Source of the DNA: CBDUEV01 sp965366365
GTDB lineage: Bacteria > Actinomycetota > Acidimicrobiia > Spongiisociales > JAENVV01
Length of the DNA stretch: 49,164 nt
Direction of reading: 5' to 3'
Assembly: GCA_965366365.1 (NCBI GenBank)
Contig: CBDUEV010000016.1
Location: forward strand, 1 to 49,164
Shown here: piece after piece, positions 1-8,214 of the stretch
Position numbering within the stretch: the first letter of the stretch is position 1
Layout of the letters: every line of letters starts with the position of its first letter
Position numbers and translations under genes: made by a program
Notes under the pieces: model-generated
Told to the model about the DNA's origin: nothing
The model's input: only the letters and a program-made list of their open reading frames with translations
Databases searched by the model: none

Positions 1-3
1 GCC

Positions 4-1446
4 ATGGCGGATGCTCCACCGAAGACCAACTATGCCCGGGACGGCGACGTTCACATCGCCTGGCAAGAGGTTGGACAGGGTCCGTTCGATCTCCTGCTCA
101 CACCAGGCTTCATCTCCCACCTCGACCTGAATTGGACGCGTCCCAACTTCGGCGAGTTCATCGAATACCTGGCGCAATTCTGCCGGGTGATCCTCTTCGA
201 CAAGCGAGGAACGGGCCTGTCCGACCACACCCCGGACGCCGCCCAATTCGAGCGCCGGATGCGCGACATAGAACTCGTGCTGGATGCCGCCCATTCCGAT
301 GAGGCCGTCCTCTTCGGTCAGTCCGAAGGCGGGCCCCTCACGTGCCTGTACGCCGCCACCCACCCCGACCGGGTGAGGGGCCTGGTCCTTGTCGGCACGT
401 TCGCGCGAGGGTCGGTCATCGACGAGGCGGTGCTGCGCCGGTTTCGCGACGCAGTCGACCATTGGGGGGAAGGGGCCACCGCCGACATCTTCCTTGCCTC
501 ATCCGACGGACCTCTGATTCACCGCATGACCGGGATGTATGAGCGAGCATCCGCCAGCCCGTCGATGGCGCGTGGTCTGGTCGACTCGATCGCCGCGTGC
601 GACATCACCCAAACGCTTCCGATGATCAGCTCCCCCGCCTTGGTGATCCACCGCCGGGATGATCCGTTTGCTCGTGCGGCGTGGAGCGATGAACTGGCCG
701 CCGTTCTTCCCAACGCCCGTCGCCTCGAACTCCCTGGCAGGGAGCACATCGCATGGTTGGAGGACACGTCCGGGTTGGTCCACGAAATCGAGGAGTGGCT
801 CACTGGCGAACCGGCGCCTGTTCGGTCGCGCCGGCGGTTCGCCACCGTCCTGTTCACGGACATCGTCGAGTCGACCCGCCAGGTGGCCCTGCTGGGAGAT
901 GAGCAGTGGGCGGCCCTACTCGCTGCCCACGATGCCGCATCAGAGCGCGTCTTCGAGCGCCACGACGCCTGGGGTGTCAACACCACCGGCGACGGCTTCA
1001 TCGCCTGCTTCGACACGCCCGACCAAGGCACTCTGTGCGCCTTTGCCGTCCACGAAGCTCTGCGGCCGCTCGGCATCGAGATTCGGGCAGGACTCCACAG
1101 TGGAGAGGTCGAACGCACCGGCGTGGCAGGGGTGGCGGGCATGGCGGTGCACGTCGCAGCCCGGGTGAGCGCCGAAGCCCACGCTGGACAGACTCTGGCC
1201 ACCAAGGCTCACGCAGACCTGCTCGTCGGCACGCCCATCGAGGTGACCGACGCCGGCGGTCACGAGCTGAAGGGCGTACCCGGGATCGTCTCCATCGTCG
1301 AACTCGCTCCCCGCCGGCTCGTCATCGATCTAACCGACCGGGCTCACGAACGCGACCTGGGGATGGCCGGCAACCTCACCGTCCGCCTCGCCAAGAACGC
1401 TCCCGGACTGATCCGAGGACTGACTCGTATCAGCGGAGGGCGGTGA
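4..1446 (+). CDS. alpha/beta hydrolase fused to a class III nucleotide cyclase
   Basis: A two-domain protein of 480 residues. The N-terminal half is an alpha/beta hydrolase with the nucleophile elbow GQSEGG (Ser107), a likely acid near Asp219/220 and His248. From about residue 278 a class III adenylate/guanylate cyclase domain follows, with both metal-binding Asp residues present (FTDIVEST Asp286, TTGDGF Asp330). The usual substrate-specifying Lys is Asn326 and the later VNxAAR-type motif reads VHVAAR (His383). From memory this N/H combination matches M. tuberculosis Rv1900c, a non-canonical adenylyl cyclase with the same architecture. It probably makes cAMP in the cytoplasm; a ligand or substrate of the hydrolase domain may tune it. 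The ATG at base 4 gives a normal family N-terminus, so the gene looks complete, though its promoter lies outside the window. Confidence 0.85.
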   Translation: MADAPPKTNYARDGDVHIAWQEVGQGPFDLLLTPGFISHLDLNWTRPNFGEFIEYLAQFCRVILFDKRGTGLSDHTPDAAQFERRMRDIELVLDAAHSDEAVLFGQSEGGPLTCLYAATHPDRVRGLVLVGTFARGSVIDEAVLRRFRDAVDHWGEGATADIFLASSDGPLIHRMTGMYERASASPSMARGLVDSIAACDITQTLPMISSPALVIHRRDDPFARAAWSDELAAVLPNARRLELPGREHIAWLEDTSGLVHEIEEWLTGEPAPVRSRRRFATVLFTDIVESTRQVALLGDEQWAALLAAHDAASERVFERHDAWGVNTTGDGFIACFDTPDQGTLCAFAVHEALRPLGIEIRAGLHSGEVERTGVAGVAGMAVHVAARVSAEAHAGQTLATKAHADLLVGTPIEVTDAGGHELKGVPGIVSIVELAPRRLVIDLTDRAHERDLGMAGNLTVRLAKNAPGLIRGLTRISGGR

Positions 1447-1451
1447 GCAGC

Positions 1452-1874
1452 TCAGCGCACCTCGAGCGTGATCGGCACATTGCCCGCCAGCGCCTGAGAG
1501 ACGGGACAACCCACCTTGGCCGCCTCCGCCGCCTCCCGGAAGCCTTCGGCGTCGAGGCCCGGGACATCACCGGACACGACCAGGTTCATGGCCGTGATCC
1601 CCTCTCCCGGGACGAACGAAGCGGTGGCCTGAACATCGAGTGAGGCCGGCGGGTTCCCGGCCTTGGCCAGACCGTTCGAGAGGGCCATCGAAAAGCACGA
1701 GGCATGGGCTGCGGCGATCAGTTCCTCCGGGCTCGTCTTGCCGCCGTGCTCCTCAGAGCGCGCCTTCCAATCCACGGCGAGGGGGCCGGCCGCCCCGGAG
1801 GCCAGGGTCGTGGTGCCCGCCCCGGACATGAGGTCGCCTTCCCAATGAGTGGAGGCGGTGGAGTCGACAGCCAT
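1452..1874 (-). CDS. OsmC/Ohr family peroxidase
   Basis: 140 residues, the usual OsmC length. It has the two redox cysteines of the family: Cys60 in AAHASCFSMAL and Cys123 in KVGCPVSQAL. OsmC proteins reduce organic hydroperoxides with a thiol cofactor in the cytoplasm. The ATG at 1874 is preceded by GAAAGGGATCACC, a good ribosome site, so the longer upstream reading frame is not used. The gene converges on the hydrolase-cyclase with only 5 bases between the stops. It is more likely OsmC than Ohr because of the N-terminal AxxHWEGDL-type start, but the subtype is not settled. Confidence 0.85.
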   Translation of the reverse strand: MAVDSTASTHWEGDLMSGAGTTTLASGAAGPLAVDWKARSEEHGGKTSPEELIAAAHASCFSMALSNGLAKAGNPPASLDVQATASFVPGEGITAMNLVVSGDVPGLDAEGFREAAEAAKVGCPVSQALAGNVPITLEVR

Positions 1875-1907
1875 GGTGATCCCTTTCGAAGATGATGCTG
1901 TCCTCCA

Positions 1908-1913
1908 CTGTAC
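1908..1913 (-). promoter_or_regulatory. possible -10 box for the OsmC gene
   Basis: TACAGT on the minus strand, 33 bases before the OsmC start. This would give a short leader containing the visible ribosome site. No convincing -35 was seen. Confidence 0.3.
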
Positions 1914-1942
1914 CCAGCGAGCGGCACCCGGTCGCTCACCGC

Positions 1943-1948
1943 TAAGTT
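1943..1948 (+). promoter_or_regulatory. possible -10 box for the ABM monooxygenase gene
   Basis: TAAGTT lies 25 bases before GTG 1974. Initiation about 7 bases downstream would leave a leader that just includes the GGAG ribosome site. Confidence 0.3.
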
Positions 1949-1973
1949 GAGGTGACCGATCCACGGAGTGATT

Positions 1974-2306
1974 GTGATACTCGAACTCGCCGACTTCCGG
2001 ACGACCGACGCCGAGGACTTCGAGGCGGCCATGGTGGAGTTGGCGGCGGTGATCGCCTCCTCGGACGGTTATCTCGGTCACAGCGTCCAGCGGAGCGTCG
2101 AAACGCCCGGCCGGTACATACTCATGGTCCGCTGGGAGTCGATCGCGGCGCATCAAGCCTTCCGAGCAGGCGCCGCATTCGGGGAATGGACGGGCCGGCT
2201 GGGTAGCCACCGCGACGGCGCCTTCGTGGAGCATTTTGAGACTGTGCTGACCCACGCCTGGGAGCCGTTCAGCCACCTCCCAGGCGAACCCGGGGTGCCC
2301 GAGTAG
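1974..2306 (+). CDS. antibiotic biosynthesis monooxygenase (ABM) domain protein
   Basis: About 110 residues with the small dimeric alpha+beta barrel pattern of ABM proteins: an ILELADF first strand, a helix, a GYLGHSVQRSVE strand and RYILMVRWES before an AHQAFR helix. Such proteins are cofactorless monooxygenases or haem-degrading-like enzymes; the substrate here is unknown. GTG 1974 is chosen because GGAG ends 5 bases upstream; an in-frame GTG at 1968 would overlap that site. Its TAG stop is shared with the -10 box of the next gene, so it is probably a separate unit from the response regulator operon. Confidence 0.7.
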   Translation: MILELADFRTTDAEDFEAAMVELAAVIASSDGYLGHSVQRSVETPGRYILMVRWESIAAHQAFRAGAAFGEWTGRLGSHRDGAFVEHFETVLTHAWEPFSHLPGEPGVPE

Positions 2307-2309
2307 GCT
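2304..2309 (+). promoter_or_regulatory. -10 box of a leaderless promoter for the response regulator operon
   Basis: TAGGCT followed by 7 bases and then ATG 2317, the arrangement of actinobacterial leaderless transcripts. No ribosome site precedes the start. The first three bases are also the stop codon of the ABM gene. Confidence 0.5.
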
Positions 2310-2316
2310 TCGGCTC

Positions 2317-2742
2317 ATGGATTCCACTCCCCCGCCTGGAGAGCCTTCGGTTTTGCCGTCCAAACCGTTGATCCTGGTCGCCGACGATTCGCGCGTGGTG
2401 ACCGAGCTGTTCAAGAGGTGGCTCCAGCACGAAGGAGCCGAAGTCATCACGGCGGCTGATGGCCCGTCGGCGCTCCAACTCGGTTTGGAGAGAACCATCG
2501 ACCTGGCCATCGTCGACCATGTCATGCCGGGTCTGGTGGGGGCGGAGATCGTCCAATCGTGGCGTAGCGCAGGGATGACCGCCCCGGTGATCATGGTGTC
2601 GGGCATCGAAGATCGCCGCATGCGTGCCGAGGCTCTCGAACTCGGCGCCGACGCCTATCTCTACAAACCGGTTTCGAGTTCGGAACTGATGACCGAGGTT
2701 CGCCGCCTTCTCGATCCGGCGCCGCCGGAGGCCGAGGCGTGA
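2317..2742 (+). CDS. single-domain response regulator
   Basis: 141 residues consisting of one receiver (REC) domain and nothing after it. The acidic pocket is Asp23-Asp24 (VADDSR), the phospho-acceptor Asp67 (IVDHVMPG), the switch Ser95 (MVSG) and the conserved Lys117 (YKPVSS), so phosphotransfer chemistry looks intact. With no output domain it must act through a partner. It heads an operon whose next genes overlap it (GTGA with the HEAT protein) and then a membrane glycosyltransferase, so the likely role is controlling polysaccharide synthesis by protein contact. No histidine kinase is nearby. Confidence 0.85.
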   Translation: MDSTPPPGEPSVLPSKPLILVADDSRVVTELFKRWLQHEGAEVITAADGPSALQLGLERTIDLAIVDHVMPGLVGAEIVQSWRSAGMTAPVIMVSGIEDRRMRAEALELGADAYLYKPVSSSELMTEVRRLLDPAPPEAEA

Positions 2743-3863
2743 TCGACGTTCTCGGCCAGATGCTGGTGTTCGTCGCCGGTCTGACCCTGGTGACGATGAT
2801 CGGCCTCTTCACAGCCAAGCTCGTCCGCCACTATCGCGCGAGACGCTCCGCGTTTCGGGCGGCCGTGTACATCTCGGCCCTGGGGGAAATCGTCAGCCGG
2901 TCGATGATTCCGAGCCGGGATCTGACCGCATGGGCGAGAGATCCGGCTTTTCACGACACCCTGATCGACTACTTTCGACTGGTCGATGGCGAAGACCAAC
3001 GCTTGCTGATCGAGCTTGCCGAGCAGCTCGAAATCGTTGAACGCTTCCACCGTGACCTCAAAACCTCTCGCCGCACCTCGGCCAGGCTCCGTGCCGTGTC
3101 GGGACTCTCGGTGATCGCCTCGGAGCATTCCCGCCCGCATCTCACCGCCGCGCTGGCAGACCCGGTCCCCGAGGTACGGATCGGCGCCGCCGCCGGACTC
3201 TCTTTGATCGGCCACGAGGACGACGTGAAGGCCGTCCTCAACGCTCTCGAGCGCGAGGATCGCTGGGCGGCGGAACGCATGGCGGATGCCCTCGTCCGGT
3301 TTGGGCCTGTCGCTGTCCAGACGTTGTCGAACTACGTCCTCCTCGCCAGCCCCGGCGTCTTCCCCATCCCCAATCACCTGGCCATTGCCGTTCGGAGCCT
3401 CGGGTTGATCGGCGACCCACGCGCCGAGACCGCCCTGCTCACCGCCCTCAACGGGGAGGACGCACTCCTCCGCATCAAGGCTGCCGCCGCCCTCACCGAG
3501 CCATGGACCAGCAAGGTGACCAGAGCCTTGCTGCGCCGCTTGAGCGACGAGGATTGGCGCGTGCGAGCCCAAGCTGCCAAAGCCCTCGCCGGTCACAACG
3601 ATCCGGCCACGCTGCCCTCCCTCGCCCTGGCGCTGCGGGATTCGGCCTGGTGGGTGCGCCAGGACGCCGCCGAGGCAATGGCGGAGATCGACGGAGGCAT
3701 CGACGCCCTGTTCCAAGCCCTCGAAGATGAGGACGCATTCGCGGTGGACGCTGCCCTGGCGCAGCTCATGGCGCATGGCTCACTCGCCACCGAGAATCCG
3801 GAGCACCAGGCCATCCTCGCCAAACTGGGGCGAGCCCACCTCACGGAGATGGAGACCGGCTGA
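2739..3863 (+). CDS. membrane-anchored HEAT-repeat protein
   Basis: 374 residues. A single hydrophobic segment at about residues 5-26 (VFVAGLTLVTMIGLF) is followed by a basic stretch, which suggests a cytoplasmic domain behind one membrane anchor. From roughly residue 115 there are repeated HEAT-like helical pairs with the recurring patterns VRIGAAAGL, LLRIKAAAAL, WRVRAQAAKAL and WWVRQDAAEAM. HEAT repeats are protein-binding scaffolds. The GTG start overlaps the response regulator stop by 4 bases and its stop overlaps the glycosyltransferase ATG by 1 base, so the three are translationally coupled. I infer that it links the regulator to the synthase; no enzymatic motif is visible. Confidence 0.75.
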   Translation: MIDVLGQMLVFVAGLTLVTMIGLFTAKLVRHYRARRSAFRAAVYISALGEIVSRSMIPSRDLTAWARDPAFHDTLIDYFRLVDGEDQRLLIELAEQLEIVERFHRDLKTSRRTSARLRAVSGLSVIASEHSRPHLTAALADPVPEVRIGAAAGLSLIGHEDDVKAVLNALEREDRWAAERMADALVRFGPVAVQTLSNYVLLASPGVFPIPNHLAIAVRSLGLIGDPRAETALLTALNGEDALLRIKAAAALTEPWTSKVTRALLRRLSDEDWRVRAQAAKALAGHNDPATLPSLALALRDSAWWVRQDAAEAMAEIDGGIDALFQALEDEDAFAVDAALAQLMAHGSLATENPEHQAILAKLGRAHLTEMETG

Positions 3864-5254
3864 TGGTTCTCTCGATCATCTCCATCGCCATCCTGGTGTT
3901 CTTCATCGCCATGGAGTTGCAGACCGCCCTGCTGCTTCTCGCCTCGGGTCGGGCGCTCCGCAAGGATCGACGCCTCGCCCGGCACGGCAGGGTCGAGGAC
4001 ATGCTGAGGTCGAACTCCACCCCTCCGGTATCGCTGATCGTCCCCGCCTACAACGAGGCCGCCGGCATCGTCGACTCCGTTCGTTCGCGCACGATCCTCT
4101 CCTATCCCCGCTACGAGATCGTCGTCGTCAACGACGGGTCCACGGACGATACGCTCGATAGGCTCCTCACGGCTTTTCGAATGCGCCGGGTCGATCTCCC
4201 CGTCCGGACCGAACTCGACCATCGTCCTATTCGAGCCATCTACCAATCGAGTCTTCCCATCAATCTCACGGTCGTCGACAAGGAAAACGGCGGAAAAGGT
4301 GATGCCCTGAACGCCGGGATCAACGTGGCCCGCTCGCCCTACGTGCTCGTGACAGACGCCGACATGATCTTCGAAGAGGACTCACTCCTCCGCTCGATGC
4401 GCCCGTTCGTCCAGGATCGCGGACGCACCATCGCGGTGGGCGGCAACATCCGCCCACTCAATGGCTGCGAAGTCGTCTACGGTCGGGTCACCGAGGCCGG
4501 CCTGCCTTCGAGTATCACCGAGCTGAGCCAGGTCGTCGAATACCAACGATCGTTTCTCGCCGCCCGGCCCGGGTGGTCCGCCTGGGGAGGCCTCCTCCTC
4601 GTATCGGGCGCCTACGGTGTATTCCTCAAGAGGGCCATCGTCGAGGCGGGCGGCTTTCCCCACGATCACCTCGGCGAAGACTTCGACCTGACCATGCGAC
4701 TCCACCGGTCCCAACGAGAGGCGGGGAACAAATACCGGATCGTCTATGCGCCCCATGCGGTCGTTTGGACAGAGGTACCGGCCACCCGAGCCGTACTCCG
4801 CAAGCAACGCATCCGCTGGCATCGTGGACTTCGCCAAGTCGTCGAGGACCACAAGAGAATGCTTTTCAACCCTCGCTACGGCTTCGTCGGGATGGTGGCG
4901 TGGCCTGCGTTCTTCCTCTTCGAGTTCGTGGCACCCATCCTGGAGTTTCTCGGCTGGTTGATCGTGCCGGCTGCGCTCTTTTTCGGCTTCCTGGCTCCCG
5001 AGACCTTCCTTGTCTTGCTCCTCATTGCGTTCCTCCTCGGGATCCTCAACTCCCTCGGAGCGCTCATCCTCGACGAGCAGTTCGGCCACTTCAACTCACC
5101 GAAAGAGGCGCTGCTTCTTCTGCTGACCGCGGTGATCGAGAACTTCGGACCCCGTCAACGCACGGTGTGGTGGCGCATCAGATCCCTCGTATGGAAGCGA
5201 GGGGAAATCGAGTGGGGCGACATGGAGCGGGCTGGAGTCGGCAACCTGAACTGA
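3863..5254 (+). CDS. membrane family 2 glycosyltransferase (PgaC/IcaA-like)
   Basis: 463 residues with an N-terminal membrane segment (residues 1-27), a GT-A domain and a cluster of C-terminal membrane helices (about 340-420). Catalytic motifs are present in order: VSLIVPAYNE (56-65), VVNDGSTDD (89-96), TDADM with Asp165/Asp167, the base GED (Asp273) and QRIRW (315-319), typical of processive polysaccharide synthases of the hyaluronan, chitin and poly-N-acetylglucosamine type. It probably polymerises and extrudes an exopolysaccharide from UDP-sugars. It is the third gene of the operon with the REC and HEAT proteins. The sugar cannot be told from sequence. Confidence 0.85.
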   Translation: MVLSIISIAILVFFIAMELQTALLLLASGRALRKDRRLARHGRVEDMLRSNSTPPVSLIVPAYNEAAGIVDSVRSRTILSYPRYEIVVVNDGSTDDTLDRLLTAFRMRRVDLPVRTELDHRPIRAIYQSSLPINLTVVDKENGGKGDALNAGINVARSPYVLVTDADMIFEEDSLLRSMRPFVQDRGRTIAVGGNIRPLNGCEVVYGRVTEAGLPSSITELSQVVEYQRSFLAARPGWSAWGGLLLVSGAYGVFLKRAIVEAGGFPHDHLGEDFDLTMRLHRSQREAGNKYRIVYAPHAVVWTEVPATRAVLRKQRIRWHRGLRQVVEDHKRMLFNPRYGFVGMVAWPAFFLFEFVAPILEFLGWLIVPAALFFGFLAPETFLVLLLIAFLLGILNSLGALILDEQFGHFNSPKEALLLLLTAVIENFGPRQRTVWWRIRSLVWKRGEIEWGDMERAGVGNLN

Positions 5255-5270
5255 CCTCAGGACTCCATCC

Positions 5271-8147
5271 TCAGTTGGCGGGAACGCTCTCGTTGTCCAG
5301 CACCTGTCGAGCTTCCTCGATCAGCTGCGCGGCCTCCTCCGTCTTCGCCTGATACGTCGCCAGATCGCCGGACTGCAGAGCCGTCTGGGCGGCCTCGAAG
5401 GCGGCCGACGCTTGCTCGAGGAGGGTTCGCACGTCTGCGGAGAGTTCGGGGTCGATCGTACCCTCGACGCCCGAAGAGTCTCCATTGGAGGGCGTGAACC
5501 CGGCGAACACCTCAGCGAGCGCCAAGTCGAGGGTGTCCTGGAGGGCGATCTGGTTCTGGTAGGCCACTACCACCCCTTTGAACTCGGGGATCTGGCCGGC
5601 CTCGCCGGCGAGATAGATCGGTTGAACGAACAGGATCGACTCCTCGATCGGAACCACCAGCATCTGACCTTGGATGAAGTCGCTGCCCTCCTGGCCAAGC
5701 AGTGTCCGCAGCGAGGAGAAGTCCGAATCCTGGTTGATGTCCTGCCCGACGAGGGCCGGGCCATCGAACTGTCGATCGCGGGGCAGCTGATAGTCGATGA
5801 GCTGGCCGTAAGACCCCGGGTCGCTCTTCGCAATCAGGAACGAGATCATGTTCGCCTTCTCGTCGGGTGTGAAGGGCTGCATGATGAGGAAGGAAAGGTC
5901 CTCCTCGTCGGGGAGACTGAGGAGCAGGTAGTACGGCATCATCAGCCGCGTTTCCCTGCCCTCGGCGTCGACGAACCGCGCCCGGGTGGCGCCCAGCGGA
6001 GAGGTCGAGGGATCCAGCGCGATGTCCCACGGGTCCGAATCGTTGAAGAACACGCGGGAATCCGTGACGTGGTAGCGGCGGTACATGTCACTCTGCACCC
6101 TGAACAGATCTTCTGGGAAACGGAAGTGCTCCTCCAGGCCCGGAGGGAGCTCGGAACGGTCGGTGAACAGGTCCGGGAAGGTGGCCCGATAGGAGCGCAG
6201 GATCGGGTCCTCTTCATCCACGGTGTAGATCGTCAGCGTGCCGTCGTATGCGTCGACGGTGGCCTTCGCCGAGTTGCGGACATAGTTGAATCGGTCCGGA
6301 AGGTAGGGTCCGCTCCCCAACTCGGGAAGCCGCCCCACCTGGGCGTACTGGCTGTACGGGTAGACATCCGACGTCGTATACATGTCGAGCACCCACACCA
6401 GTCTGCCGTCGAGGATCACCAGGTACGGGTCGGAATCCACCGACATGAAAGGCACCGCCGACGAGACTCGATCGACCACATCCTGGCGCATCATCAGCCG
6501 TGAACCCGAAGTGATCTGACCCGAGATCAACGTGTTGAAATCACCGTACCGCAGCGCGAAGGCGGCTCGCCGGAAGATGTTGTCCAGGAGGATGCCGCCG
6601 GAACCGTCATACGAGATGGTGTCGACGCTTTCGGCGCCTCCGTCTCCGAGGGGCCGATCGACCTCCTGCTCGGCTGACCCGGCGATCACGAAGGACCCCG
6701 GCGTGAACGCCTCGCCGAAGTAGATCCGGGGCTGTTCGATCTCGAGTTCAGGGTGCACCGAAAGCGGTGGAATGTCCTTCACCAGATAGTCGGGCTTTCC
6801 CTCGGACGTCACCTCGTTGGCTTGGCTGACCACGGCCCCAAAACCGTGGGTGAAGACGAGATGTTCGTTCACCCAGCCGCCGTTCGTTGCGGGTCGGAGG
6901 AGTTCCCGAGCACCCAGCTCCACCTGGGTCGGTTCGCCGTCCAGGGTGTATCGGTCCACATCGATGTCCCCGAACTGATAGAACGGCGCCAGACCCTGGC
7001 TCGACTTGTAGGTCGACTCGAGGACTTTCGGGTCCCAGAGTCGAAGATTGTCGATCGTCGACTGATTGCTGGCGAGATCCTCGAGGCTGAGATCCTGCTT
7101 GGCGGCAAACGAACGGACCTCGACGTCCGCAATGCCGTAGGCGGCCCGAGTGAACTCGATGTTTCTCGCCACGTACTCGATTTCCTTGTTGATCTCGTCC
7201 GGTTCAACTCTCAGCTGCTGGACGAGGGCCGGGATGATGCCGCCCACGACAATGGAAACCACCAGCCATGAGGCCACCGCCACGCCGGGCAACAGCCAGC
7301 CTCGGCGCCAGATGTTGGCGAGGAGCAGGACGGCCCCAACGATGGCGATTCCCATCAGCAAGTTGAGCGCCGGCCGTTGAGCGACGACATCCGTGTAGCC
7401 GGCGCCGACGGTCGCTCCCCGCAACGAGTAAAGGAGTTCATAGCCGTCGATCCGGTACGCCACGGCTTTCGAAATCGCCATGAGCGCCAGAATGACCGAC
7501 ACGTGCGCCTTCACTCCGGGACCAACGCGCGGTGGTCGCTGGGGCACGAGCCGGATCCCGCCATTGAGGTAGTGAACGGCCACGGTCAACATGAGTACCC
7601 ACACCAGCATCTGGAAGACGGCTGCGTTCATGTCGGTGAGGAAGGGAAGTCGGAACACGTAGAAACCCACGTCGTTTCCGAACAGGGGGTCTTCGACGCC
7701 GAAGGTCTCGGGGTTCAGGAACCTGAGAAAATCCCCGGCAAAGAGCGTGGCGCTCAAGCCTTGGAGGACCCCGAAGATTGCAGCCACCAGCAGCCGAACC
7801 CGACGCACTCTCGGCTCGACCCAGTCGTTGAAACGCTCGAGCATCTCCTCCTGGTCCTCTTCGGCGAGGAGATTGATGCGAGGGCTGATGCGATCGGCCA
7901 CGACGAGGCTCCCCCAGACCATGAGGAAGCCGACCACCGCCACGCTGGCGCCCAGACCGAACCGCACCCAGAAGAGAGTGGTCCATACGGAAGCCAGATC
8001 CACGGACTCGAACCACAGGTAGTCGGTCCATAGGCGGGCCAGGTTCTGGAGGAGAAAGAAGGCAACGACCACACCGATGATCCAGGGCGTGAGGCCCCGA
8101 CGGCTCGGGGGTCGATTGGCGGGGACAACAGGTTCGTTACGCAGCAT
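5271..8147 (-). CDS. UPF0182 family large membrane protein
   Basis: 958 residues. The N-terminal third has about seven membrane helices, beginning with WIIGVVVAFFLLQNLARL, and the C-terminal two-thirds are soluble and probably extracytoplasmic. Family marks seen are LWFESVDLASVW and the conserved block RPALNLLMG, and it resembles the actinobacterial UPF0182/COG1615 proteins, whose function is unknown. The C-terminus (about 890-958) is an Ala/Gln/Glu-rich helical tail. It converges on the glycosyltransferase with 16 bases between stops. The ATG at 8147 has a leaderless-type promoter. Confidence 0.85.
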   Translation of the reverse strand: MLRNEPVVPANRPPSRRGLTPWIIGVVVAFFLLQNLARLWTDYLWFESVDLASVWTTLFWVRFGLGASVAVVGFLMVWGSLVVADRISPRINLLAEEDQEEMLERFNDWVEPRVRRVRLLVAAIFGVLQGLSATLFAGDFLRFLNPETFGVEDPLFGNDVGFYVFRLPFLTDMNAAVFQMLVWVLMLTVAVHYLNGGIRLVPQRPPRVGPGVKAHVSVILALMAISKAVAYRIDGYELLYSLRGATVGAGYTDVVAQRPALNLLMGIAIVGAVLLLANIWRRGWLLPGVAVASWLVVSIVVGGIIPALVQQLRVEPDEINKEIEYVARNIEFTRAAYGIADVEVRSFAAKQDLSLEDLASNQSTIDNLRLWDPKVLESTYKSSQGLAPFYQFGDIDVDRYTLDGEPTQVELGARELLRPATNGGWVNEHLVFTHGFGAVVSQANEVTSEGKPDYLVKDIPPLSVHPELEIEQPRIYFGEAFTPGSFVIAGSAEQEVDRPLGDGGAESVDTISYDGSGGILLDNIFRRAAFALRYGDFNTLISGQITSGSRLMMRQDVVDRVSSAVPFMSVDSDPYLVILDGRLVWVLDMYTTSDVYPYSQYAQVGRLPELGSGPYLPDRFNYVRNSAKATVDAYDGTLTIYTVDEEDPILRSYRATFPDLFTDRSELPPGLEEHFRFPEDLFRVQSDMYRRYHVTDSRVFFNDSDPWDIALDPSTSPLGATRARFVDAEGRETRLMMPYYLLLSLPDEEDLSFLIMQPFTPDEKANMISFLIAKSDPGSYGQLIDYQLPRDRQFDGPALVGQDINQDSDFSSLRTLLGQEGSDFIQGQMLVVPIEESILFVQPIYLAGEAGQIPEFKGVVVAYQNQIALQDTLDLALAEVFAGFTPSNGDSSGVEGTIDPELSADVRTLLEQASAAFEAAQTALQSGDLATYQAKTEEAAQLIEEARQVLDNESVPAN

Positions 8148-8155
8148 CGGGCCTC

Positions 8156-8161
8156 ATACTA
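8156..8161 (-). promoter_or_regulatory. -10 box of a leaderless promoter for the UPF0182 gene
   Basis: TAGTAT on the minus strand, then 8 bases, then ATG at 8147. A GAGG also sits in the 8 bases, so a very short leader is the alternative. Confidence 0.45.
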
Positions 8162-8214
8162 CGGAACATGGGGAGTATGCCCGACCGAACGGGCACACCA
8201 GGTCGCGACGGCTC

